From: Bacillota bacterium
Lineage (GTDB): Bacteria; Bacillota; Clostridia; Acetivibrionales; DSM-1351
Length of the DNA stretch: 15,011 nucleotides
Direction of reading: 5' to 3'
Assembly: GCA_023416275.1 (NCBI GenBank)
Contig: JAEZIB010000126.1
Span: 1-15,011, forward strand
Shown here: piece after piece, positions 6,453 to 14,291 of the stretch
How the letters are laid out: each line of letters starts with the position of its first letter
How positions within the stretch are numbered: the stretch's first letter is position 1
Position numbers and translations under genes: made by a program
The notes under the pieces: generated by a model
Told to the model about the DNA's origin: nothing
What the model saw: only the letters and a program-made list of their open reading frames with translations
Database searches by the model: none

Positions 6453-6511
6453 CCAACTCAATTACAGCTAAAAACAAAATGGGGTTAATATACAGCTTAC
6501 AATTGAGTTGG
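6453..6511. repeat. 11-bp perfect inverted repeat just downstream of argF
   Basis: CCAACTCAATT (6453-6463) and AATTGAGTTGG (6501-6511) are exact inverted copies; inside them AGCT (6466-6469) and AGCT (6494-6497) can also pair. It follows the argF stop by about 20 bases on the transcribed strand. It may act as a terminator or 3'-end stabilising hairpin for the carA-carB-argF message, but no T-run follows it. Confidence 0.5.
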
Positions 6512-6529
6512 ATAAATTAAAGCTAGCTT

Positions 6530-7444
6530 TTATAGAAGAGTTGCTAAAACAGCTTTTTGTGCATGTAGTCTGTTTTCAGCCTCATCAAAAATTACCGATT
6601 GTTTGCCGTCGATGACTTCTTCAGTAACCTCATAACCTCTGTATGCAGGAAGGCAATGAAGGAAAATTGCGTCGTCATTAGCTTTTGAAAATAATTCTTT
6701 ATTAATCTGATATGGCATGAATATCTTGAGCTTTTCCGCTTTTTGATCCTCTTGCCCCATGCTTATCCAGGTGTCTGCGTATACAACATCTGCATTTGTA
6801 ATAGCTTCAACAGGGTCTTGAGTTAACAGTATTTCTGCGCCTGTCAGCTTTGCAGCAGCCTTTGCTTCATCTACATATTTGTTATCGCATTCATAGCCTT
6901 TAGGTGTTGCTATTGCAATATTCATTCCCACTTTTGAACAGCCGTGGAGCAGTGAGTGAGCAATGTTATTGCCATCACCGATATATGCAAGCTTTAGTCC
7001 CTCAAGCTTACCCTTATGCTCGTAAATAGTTTGAAGGTCAGCGAGAATCTGGCAGGGGTGCATTTCATCAGTTAAACCATTTATTATAGGAATAGTTCCG
7101 AATTTAGCAAGATCATCTACATCACTTTGCTTAAAGGTTCTAATCATAATTCCATCTAAATATCTTGATAAGACATTAGCTGTATCATAAATTGATTCGC
7201 CTCTTCCAATCTGAATGTCATTAGAACTTAGAAATAGTGCAGAGCCTCCAAGCTGATACATTCCAACCTCAAAAGAAACCCTAGTCCTTGTTGAAGATTT
7301 TGAAAAAATCATTCCAAGAGTTTTTCCTTCTAGTAAATGATGTTTTGTACCGTTTTTATTTTGCTCCTTAAGCTTTAATGCAAGCTTAAGCAAATCGTGT
7401 ATTTCATCAGTAGTTAAATGGTTAAGGCTTAATAAATGTTTCAT
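6530..7444 (-). CDS. argF: Ornithine carbamoyltransferase
   Basis: Cytoplasmic enzyme that joins carbamoyl phosphate to ornithine, giving citrulline and phosphate. The 304-residue product carries the carbamoyl-phosphate motif SKSSTRTR (STRTR at 51-55), HPCQ (129-132), the ornithine-loop sequence DTWISMG (224-230) and the catalytic HCLP (263-266). The DxxxSMG loop separates it from aspartate carbamoyltransferase. The ATG at 7444 is preferred, since AAAGGA lies about nine bases before it; the in-frame ATG at 7453 touches that Shine-Dalgarno sequence. It starts 46 bases after carB, whose product supplies its substrate, and is last in the operon. A 12-bp palindrome, AAAGCTAGCTTT (6519-6530), overlaps its stop codon. 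Confidence 0.97.
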   Translation of the reverse strand: MKHLLSLNHLTTDEIHDLLKLALKLKEQNKNGTKHHLLEGKTLGMIFSKSSTRTRVSFEVGMYQLGGSALFLSSNDIQIGRGESIYDTANVLSRYLDGIMIRTFKQSDVDDLAKFGTIPIINGLTDEMHPCQILADLQTIYEHKGKLEGLKLAYIGDGNNIAHSLLHGCSKVGMNIAIATPKGYECDNKYVDEAKAAAKLTGAEILLTQDPVEAITNADVVYADTWISMGQEDQKAEKLKIFMPYQINKELFSKANDDAIFLHCLPAYRGYEVTEEVIDGKQSVIFDEAENRLHAQKAVLATLL

Positions 7445-7490
7445 AAATATCATTCCTTTCTATCTGCTCAAGGCATAAAAATAGTGAAAA

Positions 7491-10400
7491 TTATCCTTTA
7501 TATACAGAGTATTCATCAAGAGAATATATATCTGCCTGATTATCAGCAATTAGCCTCTCTAAAATACTCAAAACAGCATTTGTGGTGTCTAACGAAGTTA
7601 TACATGGGATATTGTACTCCATTGATGTTCTTCTTAGTATAAACCCTTTTCTTTCTGGCATTTTACCTCTAGTGGGGGTATTTATAACCAGCTTAATTTT
7701 ATCTTCTTTGATGCAGTTCAATACATTATCTTCTTCAATGAGTTGTACAGGCAGCTTGGCATTATTAAGTGACTCATATGTTCTAGTAGTAGCAGAAAGC
7801 TTGAAGCCTAGCTCAAGAAGCTTTTTGGCAATTTCAACACATTCTTCCTTATCTCTGTCAGCAACAGATAGAAGCACATTTCCGCCTGAGGGTATTAACA
7901 TACCTGACGCTGCAATAGCCTTGTATAACGCATTGTAGTAATCTTTATCAACTCCCATTACTTCACCGGTGGATTTCATTTCAGGGCCTAGGAAGGTGTC
8001 TACAGTGGTTAGCTTTGCAAAAGAGAAAACAGGAGCTTTGACAGCATAATAATCAGCTTCCTTTGCGAGCCCTGGTTTATAATTCAATTCTGATAAGGTT
8101 TTACCCATAATGAGTTTAGTGGCAACACTTACCATAGGAATTCCTGTAATTTTACTCATAATAGGAACAGTTCTGCTGGCGCGAGGATTTACCTCTATGA
8201 CATAAACCTTTTCGTTTTTGTCCATTACAAATTGTATATTAAATAAGCCAACCACTTTTAGAGCTTTGGAAAGTCGAATGGTGTAATCTTCAATTGTAGC
8301 CTTGACCTTCTGTGAAAGATTTCGTGGAGGATACACCGCAATACTATCTCCTGAATGAACACCAGCACGTTCCACATGCTCCATAATTCCAGGTATAAGA
8401 ACCTCGTTTCCGTCGCAAATACCATCAACTTCCATTTCTCTGCCGACAATGTATTTGTCGATAAGTATTGGATGCTCTGTAGAAATCTCAGTAGCCATTG
8501 TGATATATTCTTCAAGAACCTTATCATTATAAACAACTTCCATGGCGCGACCGCCAAGCACGTATGAAGGTCTAACCAGTACAGGGTAACCTATTTTGCT
8601 TGCTATCTCTCTAGCTTGTTCAAAAGAGAAGGCTGTGCTTCCTTCGGGTATAGGAATATCAAGAGTTTCCAACAACTGCAAGAATTTCTCTCTGTCTTCT
8701 GCTACATCAATACTTTCTACTGAAGTTCCAAGGATATTAACACCCTCCGAATGCAGAGTTTCAGCTAAGTTGATTGCAGTCTGTCCGCCAAATTGAACTA
8801 TAACACCTAAAGGCTTTTCCTTATTAATGATATCGAGAACACATTCCTTTGTTAGCGGCTCAAAGTAAAGCTTATCTGCAGTATCAAAGTCTGTGCTGAC
8901 AGTTTCGGGATTATTGTTAATAATAATTGATTCAATACCAAGCTCCTTGAGTGTTTCAACAGAGTGAACGCTGCAGTAGTCAAATTCAATACCCTGACCT
9001 ATTCTGATTGGACCTGAGCCAATAACCAAAACCTTGTCACCTGAAGTTTCCTCAACATCTTCCTTTTCTTCATAAGTAGAATAGAAATAAGGAGTAACTG
9101 CTTCAAACTCACCTGCACAGGTATCAACTATTTTGTAAACCGGATTTATTGGATATTTTTTCCTCAGAGCTATTATTTCTTCAACGGATACGTTAGTCAG
9201 GTTGGCAATGTATGAATCTCCAAAACCTATTTTCTTAGCTCTTGAATATAAATCATAATCTAGAAATGCAATACCAGCAGTTGTTATCTCTTCACCAAGC
9301 TTTACAATTTTCTTGAGCTTCCTGATAAAGAATTCATCTATTTTAGTTATTCTTACAATTTCTCCGGCCGAAACACCCTTTTGTAAAGCTTTGCAAATAG
9401 CAAACATACGTTGATCACAAGGATGCTGAACGTACTCTACTAATTCCTCACGGCTCATATTGTCAAAGAGGCTTAAACCAAGCTGATAATTAAACTTAAT
9501 ATCCAAAGAATCTATTGCTTTTAACAGAGACTCTTCAAAAGTACGACCAATAGCCATTACTTCTCCGGTTGCCTTCATTTGTGTACCCAAACTTCTGTCT
9601 GCATTTGAAAACTTATCGAAGGGCCAACGTGGTACCTTTGTAACAACATAATCCAATGCAGGCTCAAAGCATGCGCTTGTGGTTTTTGTTACAGAATTCT
9701 TTATCTCATCCAAAGTCATTCCAATAGCGATTTTTGCAGTTACTCGTGCAATTGGGTATCCTGTTGCTTTAGATGCAAGGGCACTGGAACGGCTTACTCT
9801 AGGATTTACTTCGATTACAACATATTCAAAACTGTTAGGATTTAATGCAAACTGAATATTGCAGCCTCCCTTAATATCAAGCGCACGAATAATTTTAATT
9901 GAAGCAGTTCTGAGCATTTGATATTCGACATCAGATAGAGTCTGACTTGGAGCTACAACGATACTGTCTCCGGTATGAACACCCACGGGATCAAAGTTTT
10001 CCATATTACAAATGATAATACAGTTATCGTTACTGTCACGCATTACCTCATACTCTATTTCCTTCCAACCCGCAACACTCTGTTCCAAAAGCACCTGACT
10101 AATCATACTTAGCTTGAGGCCCTTACCGCATATATATTTAAACTCTTCCATGTTATTTGCAATACCACCGCCAGAGCCGCCAAGGGTATAAGCTGGTCTT
10201 ATAATGATAGGAAAGCCAATTTCCTCTGCAAATTCAATAGCATCCTTTAAGGTTGTAACGATTTTGCTAGGAGCTACTTTTTCATTTATTTCTTCCATTG
10301 TTTCTTTAAAAAGCTCTCTGTCCTCTGCTTTTTTTATTGATGAGAGGGAAGTGCCTAAAAGCTCAATATGCATTTCGTCGAGAATTCCGTCTTCAGCTAA

Positions 10401-10703
10401 TTGGACAGCCATATTAAGGCCTGTTTGACCTCCTAGTGAGGCTAGAATTCCATCAGGTTTTTCCTTATATATTATCTTTTTCACAAATTCAAGAGTGATA
10501 GGCTCTATGTAAACCTTATCCGCTGATTGTGTGTCTGTCATAATTGTGGCAGGATTACTATTTATTAACACAACCTCAATGCCTTCTTCTCTAAGAGATT
10601 TGCAGGCTTGAGTTCCTGAATAATCAAATTCGGCAGCCTGACCTATAACTATAGGACCAGAACCAATTACCAATACCTTTTTTATGTTTAAATTTTTTGG
10701 CAT
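7491..10703 (-). CDS. carB: Carbamoyl-phosphate synthase large subunit
   Basis: ATP-dependent synthesis of carbamoyl phosphate from bicarbonate and ammonia channelled from CarA. At 1070 residues it is normal full length. It shows the two homologous halves: the first opens with VLVIGSGPIVIGQAAEFDYSG and has the ATP-grasp loop TLGGSGGG near residue 175; the second opens with VLVIGSGPIRIGQGIEFDY near residue 560 and has SYVLGGRAMEVVY. The connecting oligomerisation region and a C-terminal regulatory domain (about 935-1070) are intact. GGAGG precedes the ATG by nine bases. It follows carA by 123 bases, an unusually long gap for an operon, containing a tandem TGACCT repeat (10749-10760); no clear internal promoter. 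Position between carA and argF and the ARG box upstream point to arginine control. Confidence 0.97.
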   Translation of the reverse strand: MPKNLNIKKVLVIGSGPIVIGQAAEFDYSGTQACKSLREEGIEVVLINSNPATIMTDTQSADKVYIEPITLEFVKKIIYKEKPDGILASLGGQTGLNMAVQLAEDGILDEMHIELLGTSLSSIKKAEDRELFKETMEEINEKVAPSKIVTTLKDAIEFAEEIGFPIIIRPAYTLGGSGGGIANNMEEFKYICGKGLKLSMISQVLLEQSVAGWKEIEYEVMRDSNDNCIIICNMENFDPVGVHTGDSIVVAPSQTLSDVEYQMLRTASIKIIRALDIKGGCNIQFALNPNSFEYVVIEVNPRVSRSSALASKATGYPIARVTAKIAIGMTLDEIKNSVTKTTSACFEPALDYVVTKVPRWPFDKFSNADRSLGTQMKATGEVMAIGRTFEESLLKAIDSLDIKFNYQLGLSLFDNMSREELVEYVQHPCDQRMFAICKALQKGVSAGEIVRITKIDEFFIRKLKKIVKLGEEITTAGIAFLDYDLYSRAKKIGFGDSYIANLTNVSVEEIIALRKKYPINPVYKIVDTCAGEFEAVTPYFYSTYEEKEDVEETSGDKVLVIGSGPIRIGQGIEFDYCSVHSVETLKELGIESIIINNNPETVSTDFDTADKLYFEPLTKECVLDIINKEKPLGVIVQFGGQTAINLAETLHSEGVNILGTSVESIDVAEDREKFLQLLETLDIPIPEGSTAFSFEQAREIASKIGYPVLVRPSYVLGGRAMEVVYNDKVLEEYITMATEISTEHPILIDKYIVGREMEVDGICDGNEVLIPGIMEHVERAGVHSGDSIAVYPPRNLSQKVKATIEDYTIRLSKALKVVGLFNIQFVMDKNEKVYVIEVNPRASRTVPIMSKITGIPMVSVATKLIMGKTLSELNYKPGLAKEADYYAVKAPVFSFAKLTTVDTFLGPEMKSTGEVMGVDKDYYNALYKAIAASGMLIPSGGNVLLSVADRDKEECVEIAKKLLELGFKLSATTRTYESLNNAKLPVQLIEEDNVLNCIKEDKIKLVINTPTRGKMPERKGFILRRTSMEYNIPCITSLDTTNAVLSILERLIADNQADIYSLDEYSVYKG

Positions 10704-10826
10704 ATATCGTTACCTCCGTTACATTACACATATTTATTCTATATAAATGACCTTGACCTTGGTAAATCGTCTTTTTGTGCTGCTTTGAACGCCAAACTTA
10801 TTTTTGGTGAAACTATTTCATGCTGC

Positions 10827-11882
10827 TTACAGCATTTTTACAAAGTCATCGAAAATATATGCTGAATCCATTGGACCTGGTGCAGCTTCAGGATGATATT
10901 GAACGCTGATAATAGGCAATTTCTTATGTCTAAAGCCTTCTATAGTATTATCGTTAACATTAATATGTGTTATTTCTATATCTTCATTAGAACTGCCGTC
11001 TATAGCGTAGTTATGATTCTGAGAGGTAATATAGCATCTGCCTGTTGTATAATCTTTAACAGGATGATTGGCTCCGTGATGTCCAAACTTAAGCTTTTTA
11101 ACGCTGCAGCCCAATGCCAAACCTAATAGCTGATGACCTAAGCAAATGCCCAAGATTGGCTTTACCCCTAGCAGCTTCTGTATAGTTTGCTTGGTTACAG
11201 GTAAATCTCTGGGGTCGCCAGGTCCATTTGAAAGCAAAATACCATCAGGATTACATTCCATTATTTCTTCATAAGAGCTGAATGCAGGCAATATGTGTAT
11301 ATCACAGTCTCTATTTTTAAGAGAGCGTACAATATTGCTTTTTACTCCAAAGTCTAAAAGTGCAACCTTTTTTCCTGAACCGGGTACATGTTTATGTGTT
11401 TTAGAAGTTACCTCCATAACTAAATTTCTAGGGTTTGCTTTATAAGCGTCTAAATTTTTGCGAAGAATATCAAGATTTCCACATTCAGTAGAAATAATGC
11501 CGTACATACTTCCTTGCTGTCTTAGATGCTGAGTTAAAGCTCTGGTATCAATGCTTTTGATTCCAATTATATTGTGCTTTATGAAGTATTGATTTGGGTC
11601 TATTGTGTTTCGCCAGTTACTTGGAGTGGTGCATAGCTCTTTGACAATAAAGCCTTGAACATGAGGCTTGTAGGACTCAGTGTCAATTTCGTTAAAACCA
11701 TAGTTGCCAATTAAAGGATAGGTCATAGTAACAATCTGACCATTGTAAGAAGGGTCAGTAGCTATTTCCTGATATCCTGTCATACTAGTATTAAAAACAA
11801 TTTCTCCTGCTGTTTCGCCGCTTTTACCGAAGCCTTCGCCCGAGAAATATGTTCCGTCTTCAAGTAATAATACTGCTTTCAT
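10827..11882 (-). CDS. carA: Carbamoyl-phosphate synthase small (glutaminase) subunit
   Basis: Hydrolyses glutamine and passes ammonia to CarB. The 351-residue protein has the N-terminal CPSase small-chain domain (about 1-150, starting AVLLLEDGTYFSGEGFG) and a class I glutamine amidotransferase domain (about 172-351) with nucleophile Cys247 in GICLGHQ and the His330/Glu332 pair in QYHPEAAP, so the catalytic triad is complete. Start at ATG 11882, with AGGAGG seven bases upstream. It is the first gene of carA-carB-argF, behind a predicted ARG-box promoter and a 190-base leader made largely from an aminotransferase gene relic. The cluster context suggests the arginine-pathway synthase; whether a second, pyrimidine-linked copy exists cannot be seen. 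Confidence 0.97.
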   Translation of the reverse strand: MKAVLLLEDGTYFSGEGFGKSGETAGEIVFNTSMTGYQEIATDPSYNGQIVTMTYPLIGNYGFNEIDTESYKPHVQGFIVKELCTTPSNWRNTIDPNQYFIKHNIIGIKSIDTRALTQHLRQQGSMYGIISTECGNLDILRKNLDAYKANPRNLVMEVTSKTHKHVPGSGKKVALLDFGVKSNIVRSLKNRDCDIHILPAFSSYEEIMECNPDGILLSNGPGDPRDLPVTKQTIQKLLGVKPILGICLGHQLLGLALGCSVKKLKFGHHGANHPVKDYTTGRCYITSQNHNYAIDGSSNEDIEITHINVNDNTIEGFRHKKLPIISVQYHPEAAPGPMDSAYIFDDFVKML

Positions 11883-11895
11883 ATTTTTTCCTCCT

Positions 11896-12027
11896 AAAGT
11901 ACTTCAGCGATAGCTGATTTAAGGTTATAATAAATTCATCTACATCAGTTTGTGATATAAGTGGGGTGAATATTCTGAGTATATTTTCACCCACATTTTT
12001 AGTTAACAATTTCTTTTGAAAGAGGAA
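11896..12027 (-). pseudogene. argD: C-terminal relic of a class III aminotransferase, probably argD
   Basis: On the - strand a frame without stops reads FLFQKKLLTKNVGENILRIF, then TPLISQTDVDEFIITLNQLS. This follows the C-terminal pattern of acetylornithine and related class III aminotransferases: short helix, LL, a G-x-N-(I/V)-(I/L)-R strand, PPL(I/V), then a T/S-x-x-(E/D)-(I/V)-D-E helix. ArgD converts N-acetylglutamate semialdehyde to N-acetylornithine, the step after ArgC, and argD often lies between argB and carA in relatives, exactly here. Only about 40 of roughly 390 residues remain; the PLP-lysine region is gone. The open frame extends upstream to 12087, but that start precedes the predicted transcription start, so a functional 75-residue protein is unlikely. 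The resemblance is seen; the deletion is inferred. Confidence 0.65.
11961..11994 (-). other. Leader hairpin before carA, within the aminotransferase relic
   Basis: In the predicted carA leader RNA, GUGGGUGAA (11994-11986) pairs with UUCACCCCAC (11970-11961), nine pairs with one bulged C and a 15-base loop. It coincides with relic codons for VGENILRIFTP. No T-run follows in the transcript, so it is not a classical terminator. It may be fortuitous or a regulatory or stabilising structure. Confidence 0.35.
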
Positions 12028-12078
12028 ATCAGTTCGATTCCATAATATATTATAAAAAAAGATAATGTATAGTTTATA

Positions 12079-12107
12079 ATTATACATTATCGTGCATAAA
12101 AATGCAA
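12079..12107 (-). promoter_or_regulatory. Predicted promoter of carA-carB-argF
   Basis: Read on the - strand, TTGCAT (12107-12102) and a perfect TATAAT (12084-12079) are 17 bases apart; transcription would begin near 12072. The -35 box lies inside the ARG box. Sequence and geometry almost duplicate the argC promoter. A perfect 10-bp inverted repeat, ATAATGTATA (12062-12071) with TATACATTAT (12081-12090), straddles the -10 and start region. Confidence 0.7.
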
Positions 12108-12108
12108 T
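12091..12108. promoter_or_regulatory. ARG box (ArgR/AhrC operator) of the carA promoter
   Basis: CGTGCATAAAAATGCAAT matches the B. subtilis ARG-box consensus CATGAATAAAAATKCAAK at 16 of 18 positions by eye. It overlaps the -35 box, so arginine-loaded ArgR would repress carA-carB-argF. No argR gene is in the window. Confidence 0.7.
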
Positions 12109-12125
12109 ATAAATAATATTTAAAA

Positions 12126-12173
12126 CCTATTGCTACTATAGCCAAATTAACTTGAAAGTCATAGAACAATAGG
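12126..12173 (-). terminator. Weak terminator candidate after argB
   Basis: Read on the - strand, CCTATTG (12173-12167) pairs with CAATAGG (12132-12126), and an inner CTAT with ATAG can add four pairs; TTTTAAATATTATTTAT follows. It would end the argC-argB transcript about 80 bases past argB and just ahead of the carA promoter, but the stem is AT-rich and the loop large. Confidence 0.35.
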
Positions 12174-12250
12174 ATGATTTGAATATAGTATTCTGCTCTG
12201 CAGAGGTACATTAAAATAGCAGTTAATGACAGAGAAAGCTTTGCAGCTCT

Positions 12251-13162
12251 TTAATATAGTGCTTCATTTTCATGGTATAATTTCTTTTCCTTCATGATCA
12301 TTGTACCAATACCTTTGTTTGTGAATATCTCAAGTAATATACAATGAGGAATTCTACCGTCTAAAATATGTGTTCTGCCAACTCCTTTTTCCAGTGCATC
12401 TACACAGCCAAGGACTTTTGGAATCATACCACCATCTATAACTTTTTTATTTATTAGCTCATGTACTTCTGCAATAGTTAATGCAGGTATTATTGAATCG
12501 CTGTCTTTAGAGGTTTTTACCCCTTCGACGTCAGTGAGCAGCATTAGCTTTTCAGCTTGTAATGCTGCTGCTATTTCACCTGCAACAGTATCAGCATTAA
12601 TATTATAGCTTTCACCATTTGGGCCAACGCCTATTGGTGCAACAACAGGTATATACTCATCTTTTGATATAAGCTCTAGAACCTTTGAATTAATTTGAGT
12701 AATATTACCTACGTAGCCTATGTCTTTGAGCTGGCCATCAAGCTCAGTTTTATACTGCTCACATTCAATAAGCTTCCCATCAATTCCACATAGTCCTATG
12801 GCTTTCCCGCCCTTGTTGTTGAGTAATGAGACAATTTCCTTATTGGTTTTGCCAACTAAAACCATTTGAGCCACTTCCATGGTTTGAGAGTCTGTAACTC
12901 TTAGTCCGTTTATAAACTGGCTCTTTATATCGAAGGCTTGCAAAGCTTTATTTATATCAGGGCCACCGCCGTGTACAAGAACTGGATTCATTCCTATATA
13001 TTTAAGTAGAGTAATATCTTCCATTACTGAATTTTTTAGTTCGTCATTAATCATTGCGTTTCCGCCATACTTAATAACCACAGTTTTACCATATAGCTTT
13101 TGAATATACGGAAGAGCCTCTATAAGTATTTCTGCTTTTTTTATTTGATTTTCTAAATTCAT
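12251..13162 (-). CDS. argB: Acetylglutamate kinase
   Basis: Phosphorylates N-acetylglutamate with ATP, giving the substrate of ArgC. The 303-residue amino acid kinase shows TVVIKYGGNAM (Lys31 at the phosphate site), LVHGGGPDI (66-70 region), a substrate-binding segment NINADTVAGEIA and DGGMIPKV near the C-terminus. The extra N-terminal helix (about 6-23) and the C-terminal HILDGRIPHCILLEIFTNKGIGTMI pattern are features of hexameric, arginine-inhibited kinases, so feedback inhibition by arginine is likely. That usually accompanies the acetyl-recycling (ArgJ) form of the pathway, although no argJ is here. AGGAGG lies eight bases before the ATG. It follows argC by 42 bases in the same unit. Confidence 0.96.
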   Translation of the reverse strand: MNLENQIKKAEILIEALPYIQKLYGKTVVIKYGGNAMINDELKNSVMEDITLLKYIGMNPVLVHGGGPDINKALQAFDIKSQFINGLRVTDSQTMEVAQMVLVGKTNKEIVSLLNNKGGKAIGLCGIDGKLIECEQYKTELDGQLKDIGYVGNITQINSKVLELISKDEYIPVVAPIGVGPNGESYNINADTVAGEIAAALQAEKLMLLTDVEGVKTSKDSDSIIPALTIAEVHELINKKVIDGGMIPKVLGCVDALEKGVGRTHILDGRIPHCILLEIFTNKGIGTMIMKEKKLYHENEALY

Positions 13163-13204
13163 AAAATGTGCCTCCTATAATACTTTCGATTAAGACTTAT
13201 TAAT

Positions 13205-14146
13205 TTAAAGACAAAAGTCTTCATTAATTCCTAACATAATATTCATGTTTTGAATGGCTGCTCCTGAAGATCCCTTACCTAAGTTGTCTAAAACTGATAC
13301 AAGCATAACTTGCTCATTATTCCCAACAACATATATTTCTAAGTTATTTGTGTCATTTACTCGTGTAGCAGCTAAAAAGCCATTTGTATACTCATTTTCA
13401 CAGCCTAGAGGCATTACTTTTATGTACTTTTCTGAACTGTAATAATTGTGAATATACTCATGGATGCTTTCCTTTGTATGTGAACCTGAGAGAAGTCTTG
13501 TATGCAATGGAACACATACAGACATACCCTTGTAATATGAGCTTATAATAGGGGAAAATAAGGGAGCGCTGCTAAGACCGCTAATTACTGTCATCTCAGG
13601 TATATGCTTGTGGGACAATCCTAAGCTGTACAACTGTGGGCTCTGAAACTGATTGCCGTCTAGACTCTCGTATTCAGATATACGTTTTTTTCCGCCACCG
13701 CTGTAACCAGATATGCCAAATGTGGTAACGGGATAATCTTTTGATACAATTCCTCCAGCAACCAAAGGATACATAATGCTTATAAACCCAGTAGCATAAC
13801 AGCCTGGAACTGCTACTCTGCTTGAATCTTTTATTTTAGCACGATGTTTTTTACTCAATTCAGGCAAGCCATAAGCCCAATCAATATTTGTTCTGTGGGC
13901 TGTACTAGCATCTACAACCTTTGTAACTGGATTTTCTATAAGTGATACAGCCTCTTTTGCGGCTACGTCAGGCAGGCATAGAAAAACTATATCTGCATCA
14001 TTGATATATTTTTTTCTTTCATTAATATCTTTACGTTTATCAGGGTCAATTTTAAGTATATCTAAATCGTTTCTATTGGCTAATCTTTCATTAATCATTA
14101 AACCTGTAGTGCCTTCGCTTCCATCTACAAAAATCTTATATTTCAT
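13205..14146 (-). CDS. argC: N-acetyl-gamma-glutamyl-phosphate reductase, short type-2 form
   Basis: NADPH-dependent reductase making N-acetylglutamate semialdehyde from the product of ArgB. At 313 residues it matches the short (type 2) ArgC family rather than the roughly 345-residue type common in Firmicutes: nucleotide-binding start KIFVDGSEGTTGLMINERL, DADIVFLCLPD, DASTAHRT, catalytic VPGCYATGF with Cys116, SGYSGGGK (146-153) and SHKHIPEM with His181. Both catalytic residues are present, so it should be active. AAAGGA lies about 11 bases before the ATG. First gene of argC-argB, behind an ARG-box promoter and a 110-base leader that can fold into a long hairpin. The short form may indicate past replacement of the ancestral argC; that is inference. 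Confidence 0.93.
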   Translation of the reverse strand: MKYKIFVDGSEGTTGLMINERLANRNDLDILKIDPDKRKDINERKKYINDADIVFLCLPDVAAKEAVSLIENPVTKVVDASTAHRTNIDWAYGLPELSKKHRAKIKDSSRVAVPGCYATGFISIMYPLVAGGIVSKDYPVTTFGISGYSGGGKKRISEYESLDGNQFQSPQLYSLGLSHKHIPEMTVISGLSSAPLFSPIISSYYKGMSVCVPLHTRLLSGSHTKESIHEYIHNYYSSEKYIKVMPLGCENEYTNGFLAATRVNDTNNLEIYVVGNNEQVMLVSVLDNLGKGSSGAAIQNMNIMLGINEDFCL

Positions 14147-14199
14147 ATTTTACTCATTCCTTTCAATAGTAGAACTATTATTTATATCAATACTAATGG

Positions 14200-14256
14200 A
14201 TAGTCAGTTAATACTACTAATATTTGCTAAGCAATTTAGTACTCTCAATTGACTAT
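14200..14256 (-). other. 5'-terminal hairpin of the predicted argC leader RNA
   Basis: The predicted transcript starts at about 14256 with AUAGUCAAUU, which pairs with AACUGACUAU (14209-14200) at 9 of 10 positions. Inside, UACUAA and UUAGUA pair and UUGC with GCAA closes a small loop. The stem begins at the very first transcribed bases, as seen in 5' mRNA-stabilising hairpins or leader switches. No known riboswitch or T-box motif was recognised. Confidence 0.4.
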
Positions 14257-14262
14257 TTTATA

Positions 14263-14291
14263 ATTATACACTCTTATGCATAAAAATACAA
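14263..14291 (-). promoter_or_regulatory. Predicted promoter of argC-argB
   Basis: Read on the - strand, TTGTAT (14291-14286) and a perfect TATAAT (14268-14263) are 17 bases apart, with a predicted start near 14256. The -35 box lies within the ARG box, and the module is 31 of 36 identical to the carA promoter. Confidence 0.7.

Noticed and set aside
8258..8557. 99-residue - strand frame within carB, and other antisense or alternate frames in argF, carB and carA
   Set aside because: They are shadows of strongly conserved coding sequence and have no recognisable product or convincing ribosome binding site.
11860..12087. A 75-residue open frame on the - strand as a genuine small gene
   Set aside because: Its start codon precedes the predicted carA transcription start and lies within the promoter, it runs out of frame into carA, and its content resembles an aminotransferase C-terminus; read as a relic.
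12196..12205. CTCTGCAGAG palindrome after argB as an operator
   Set aside because: It is a single 10-bp palindrome with no relation to the promoters and no second copy nearby; likely chance.
14144..14158. Mini-ORF ATG AGT AAA ATA TGA overlapping the argC start as a leader peptide
   Set aside because: Its ATG is too close to the AAAGGA Shine-Dalgarno sequence and it has no arginine codons; the same AAAGGAATGA context occurs at argF, so it looks like incidental ribosome-site sequence.
14147..14262. T-box or other classical riboswitch in the argC leader
   Set aside because: No recognisable T-box sequence, no specifier loop and no terminator with T-run before argC; only an unassigned hairpin.
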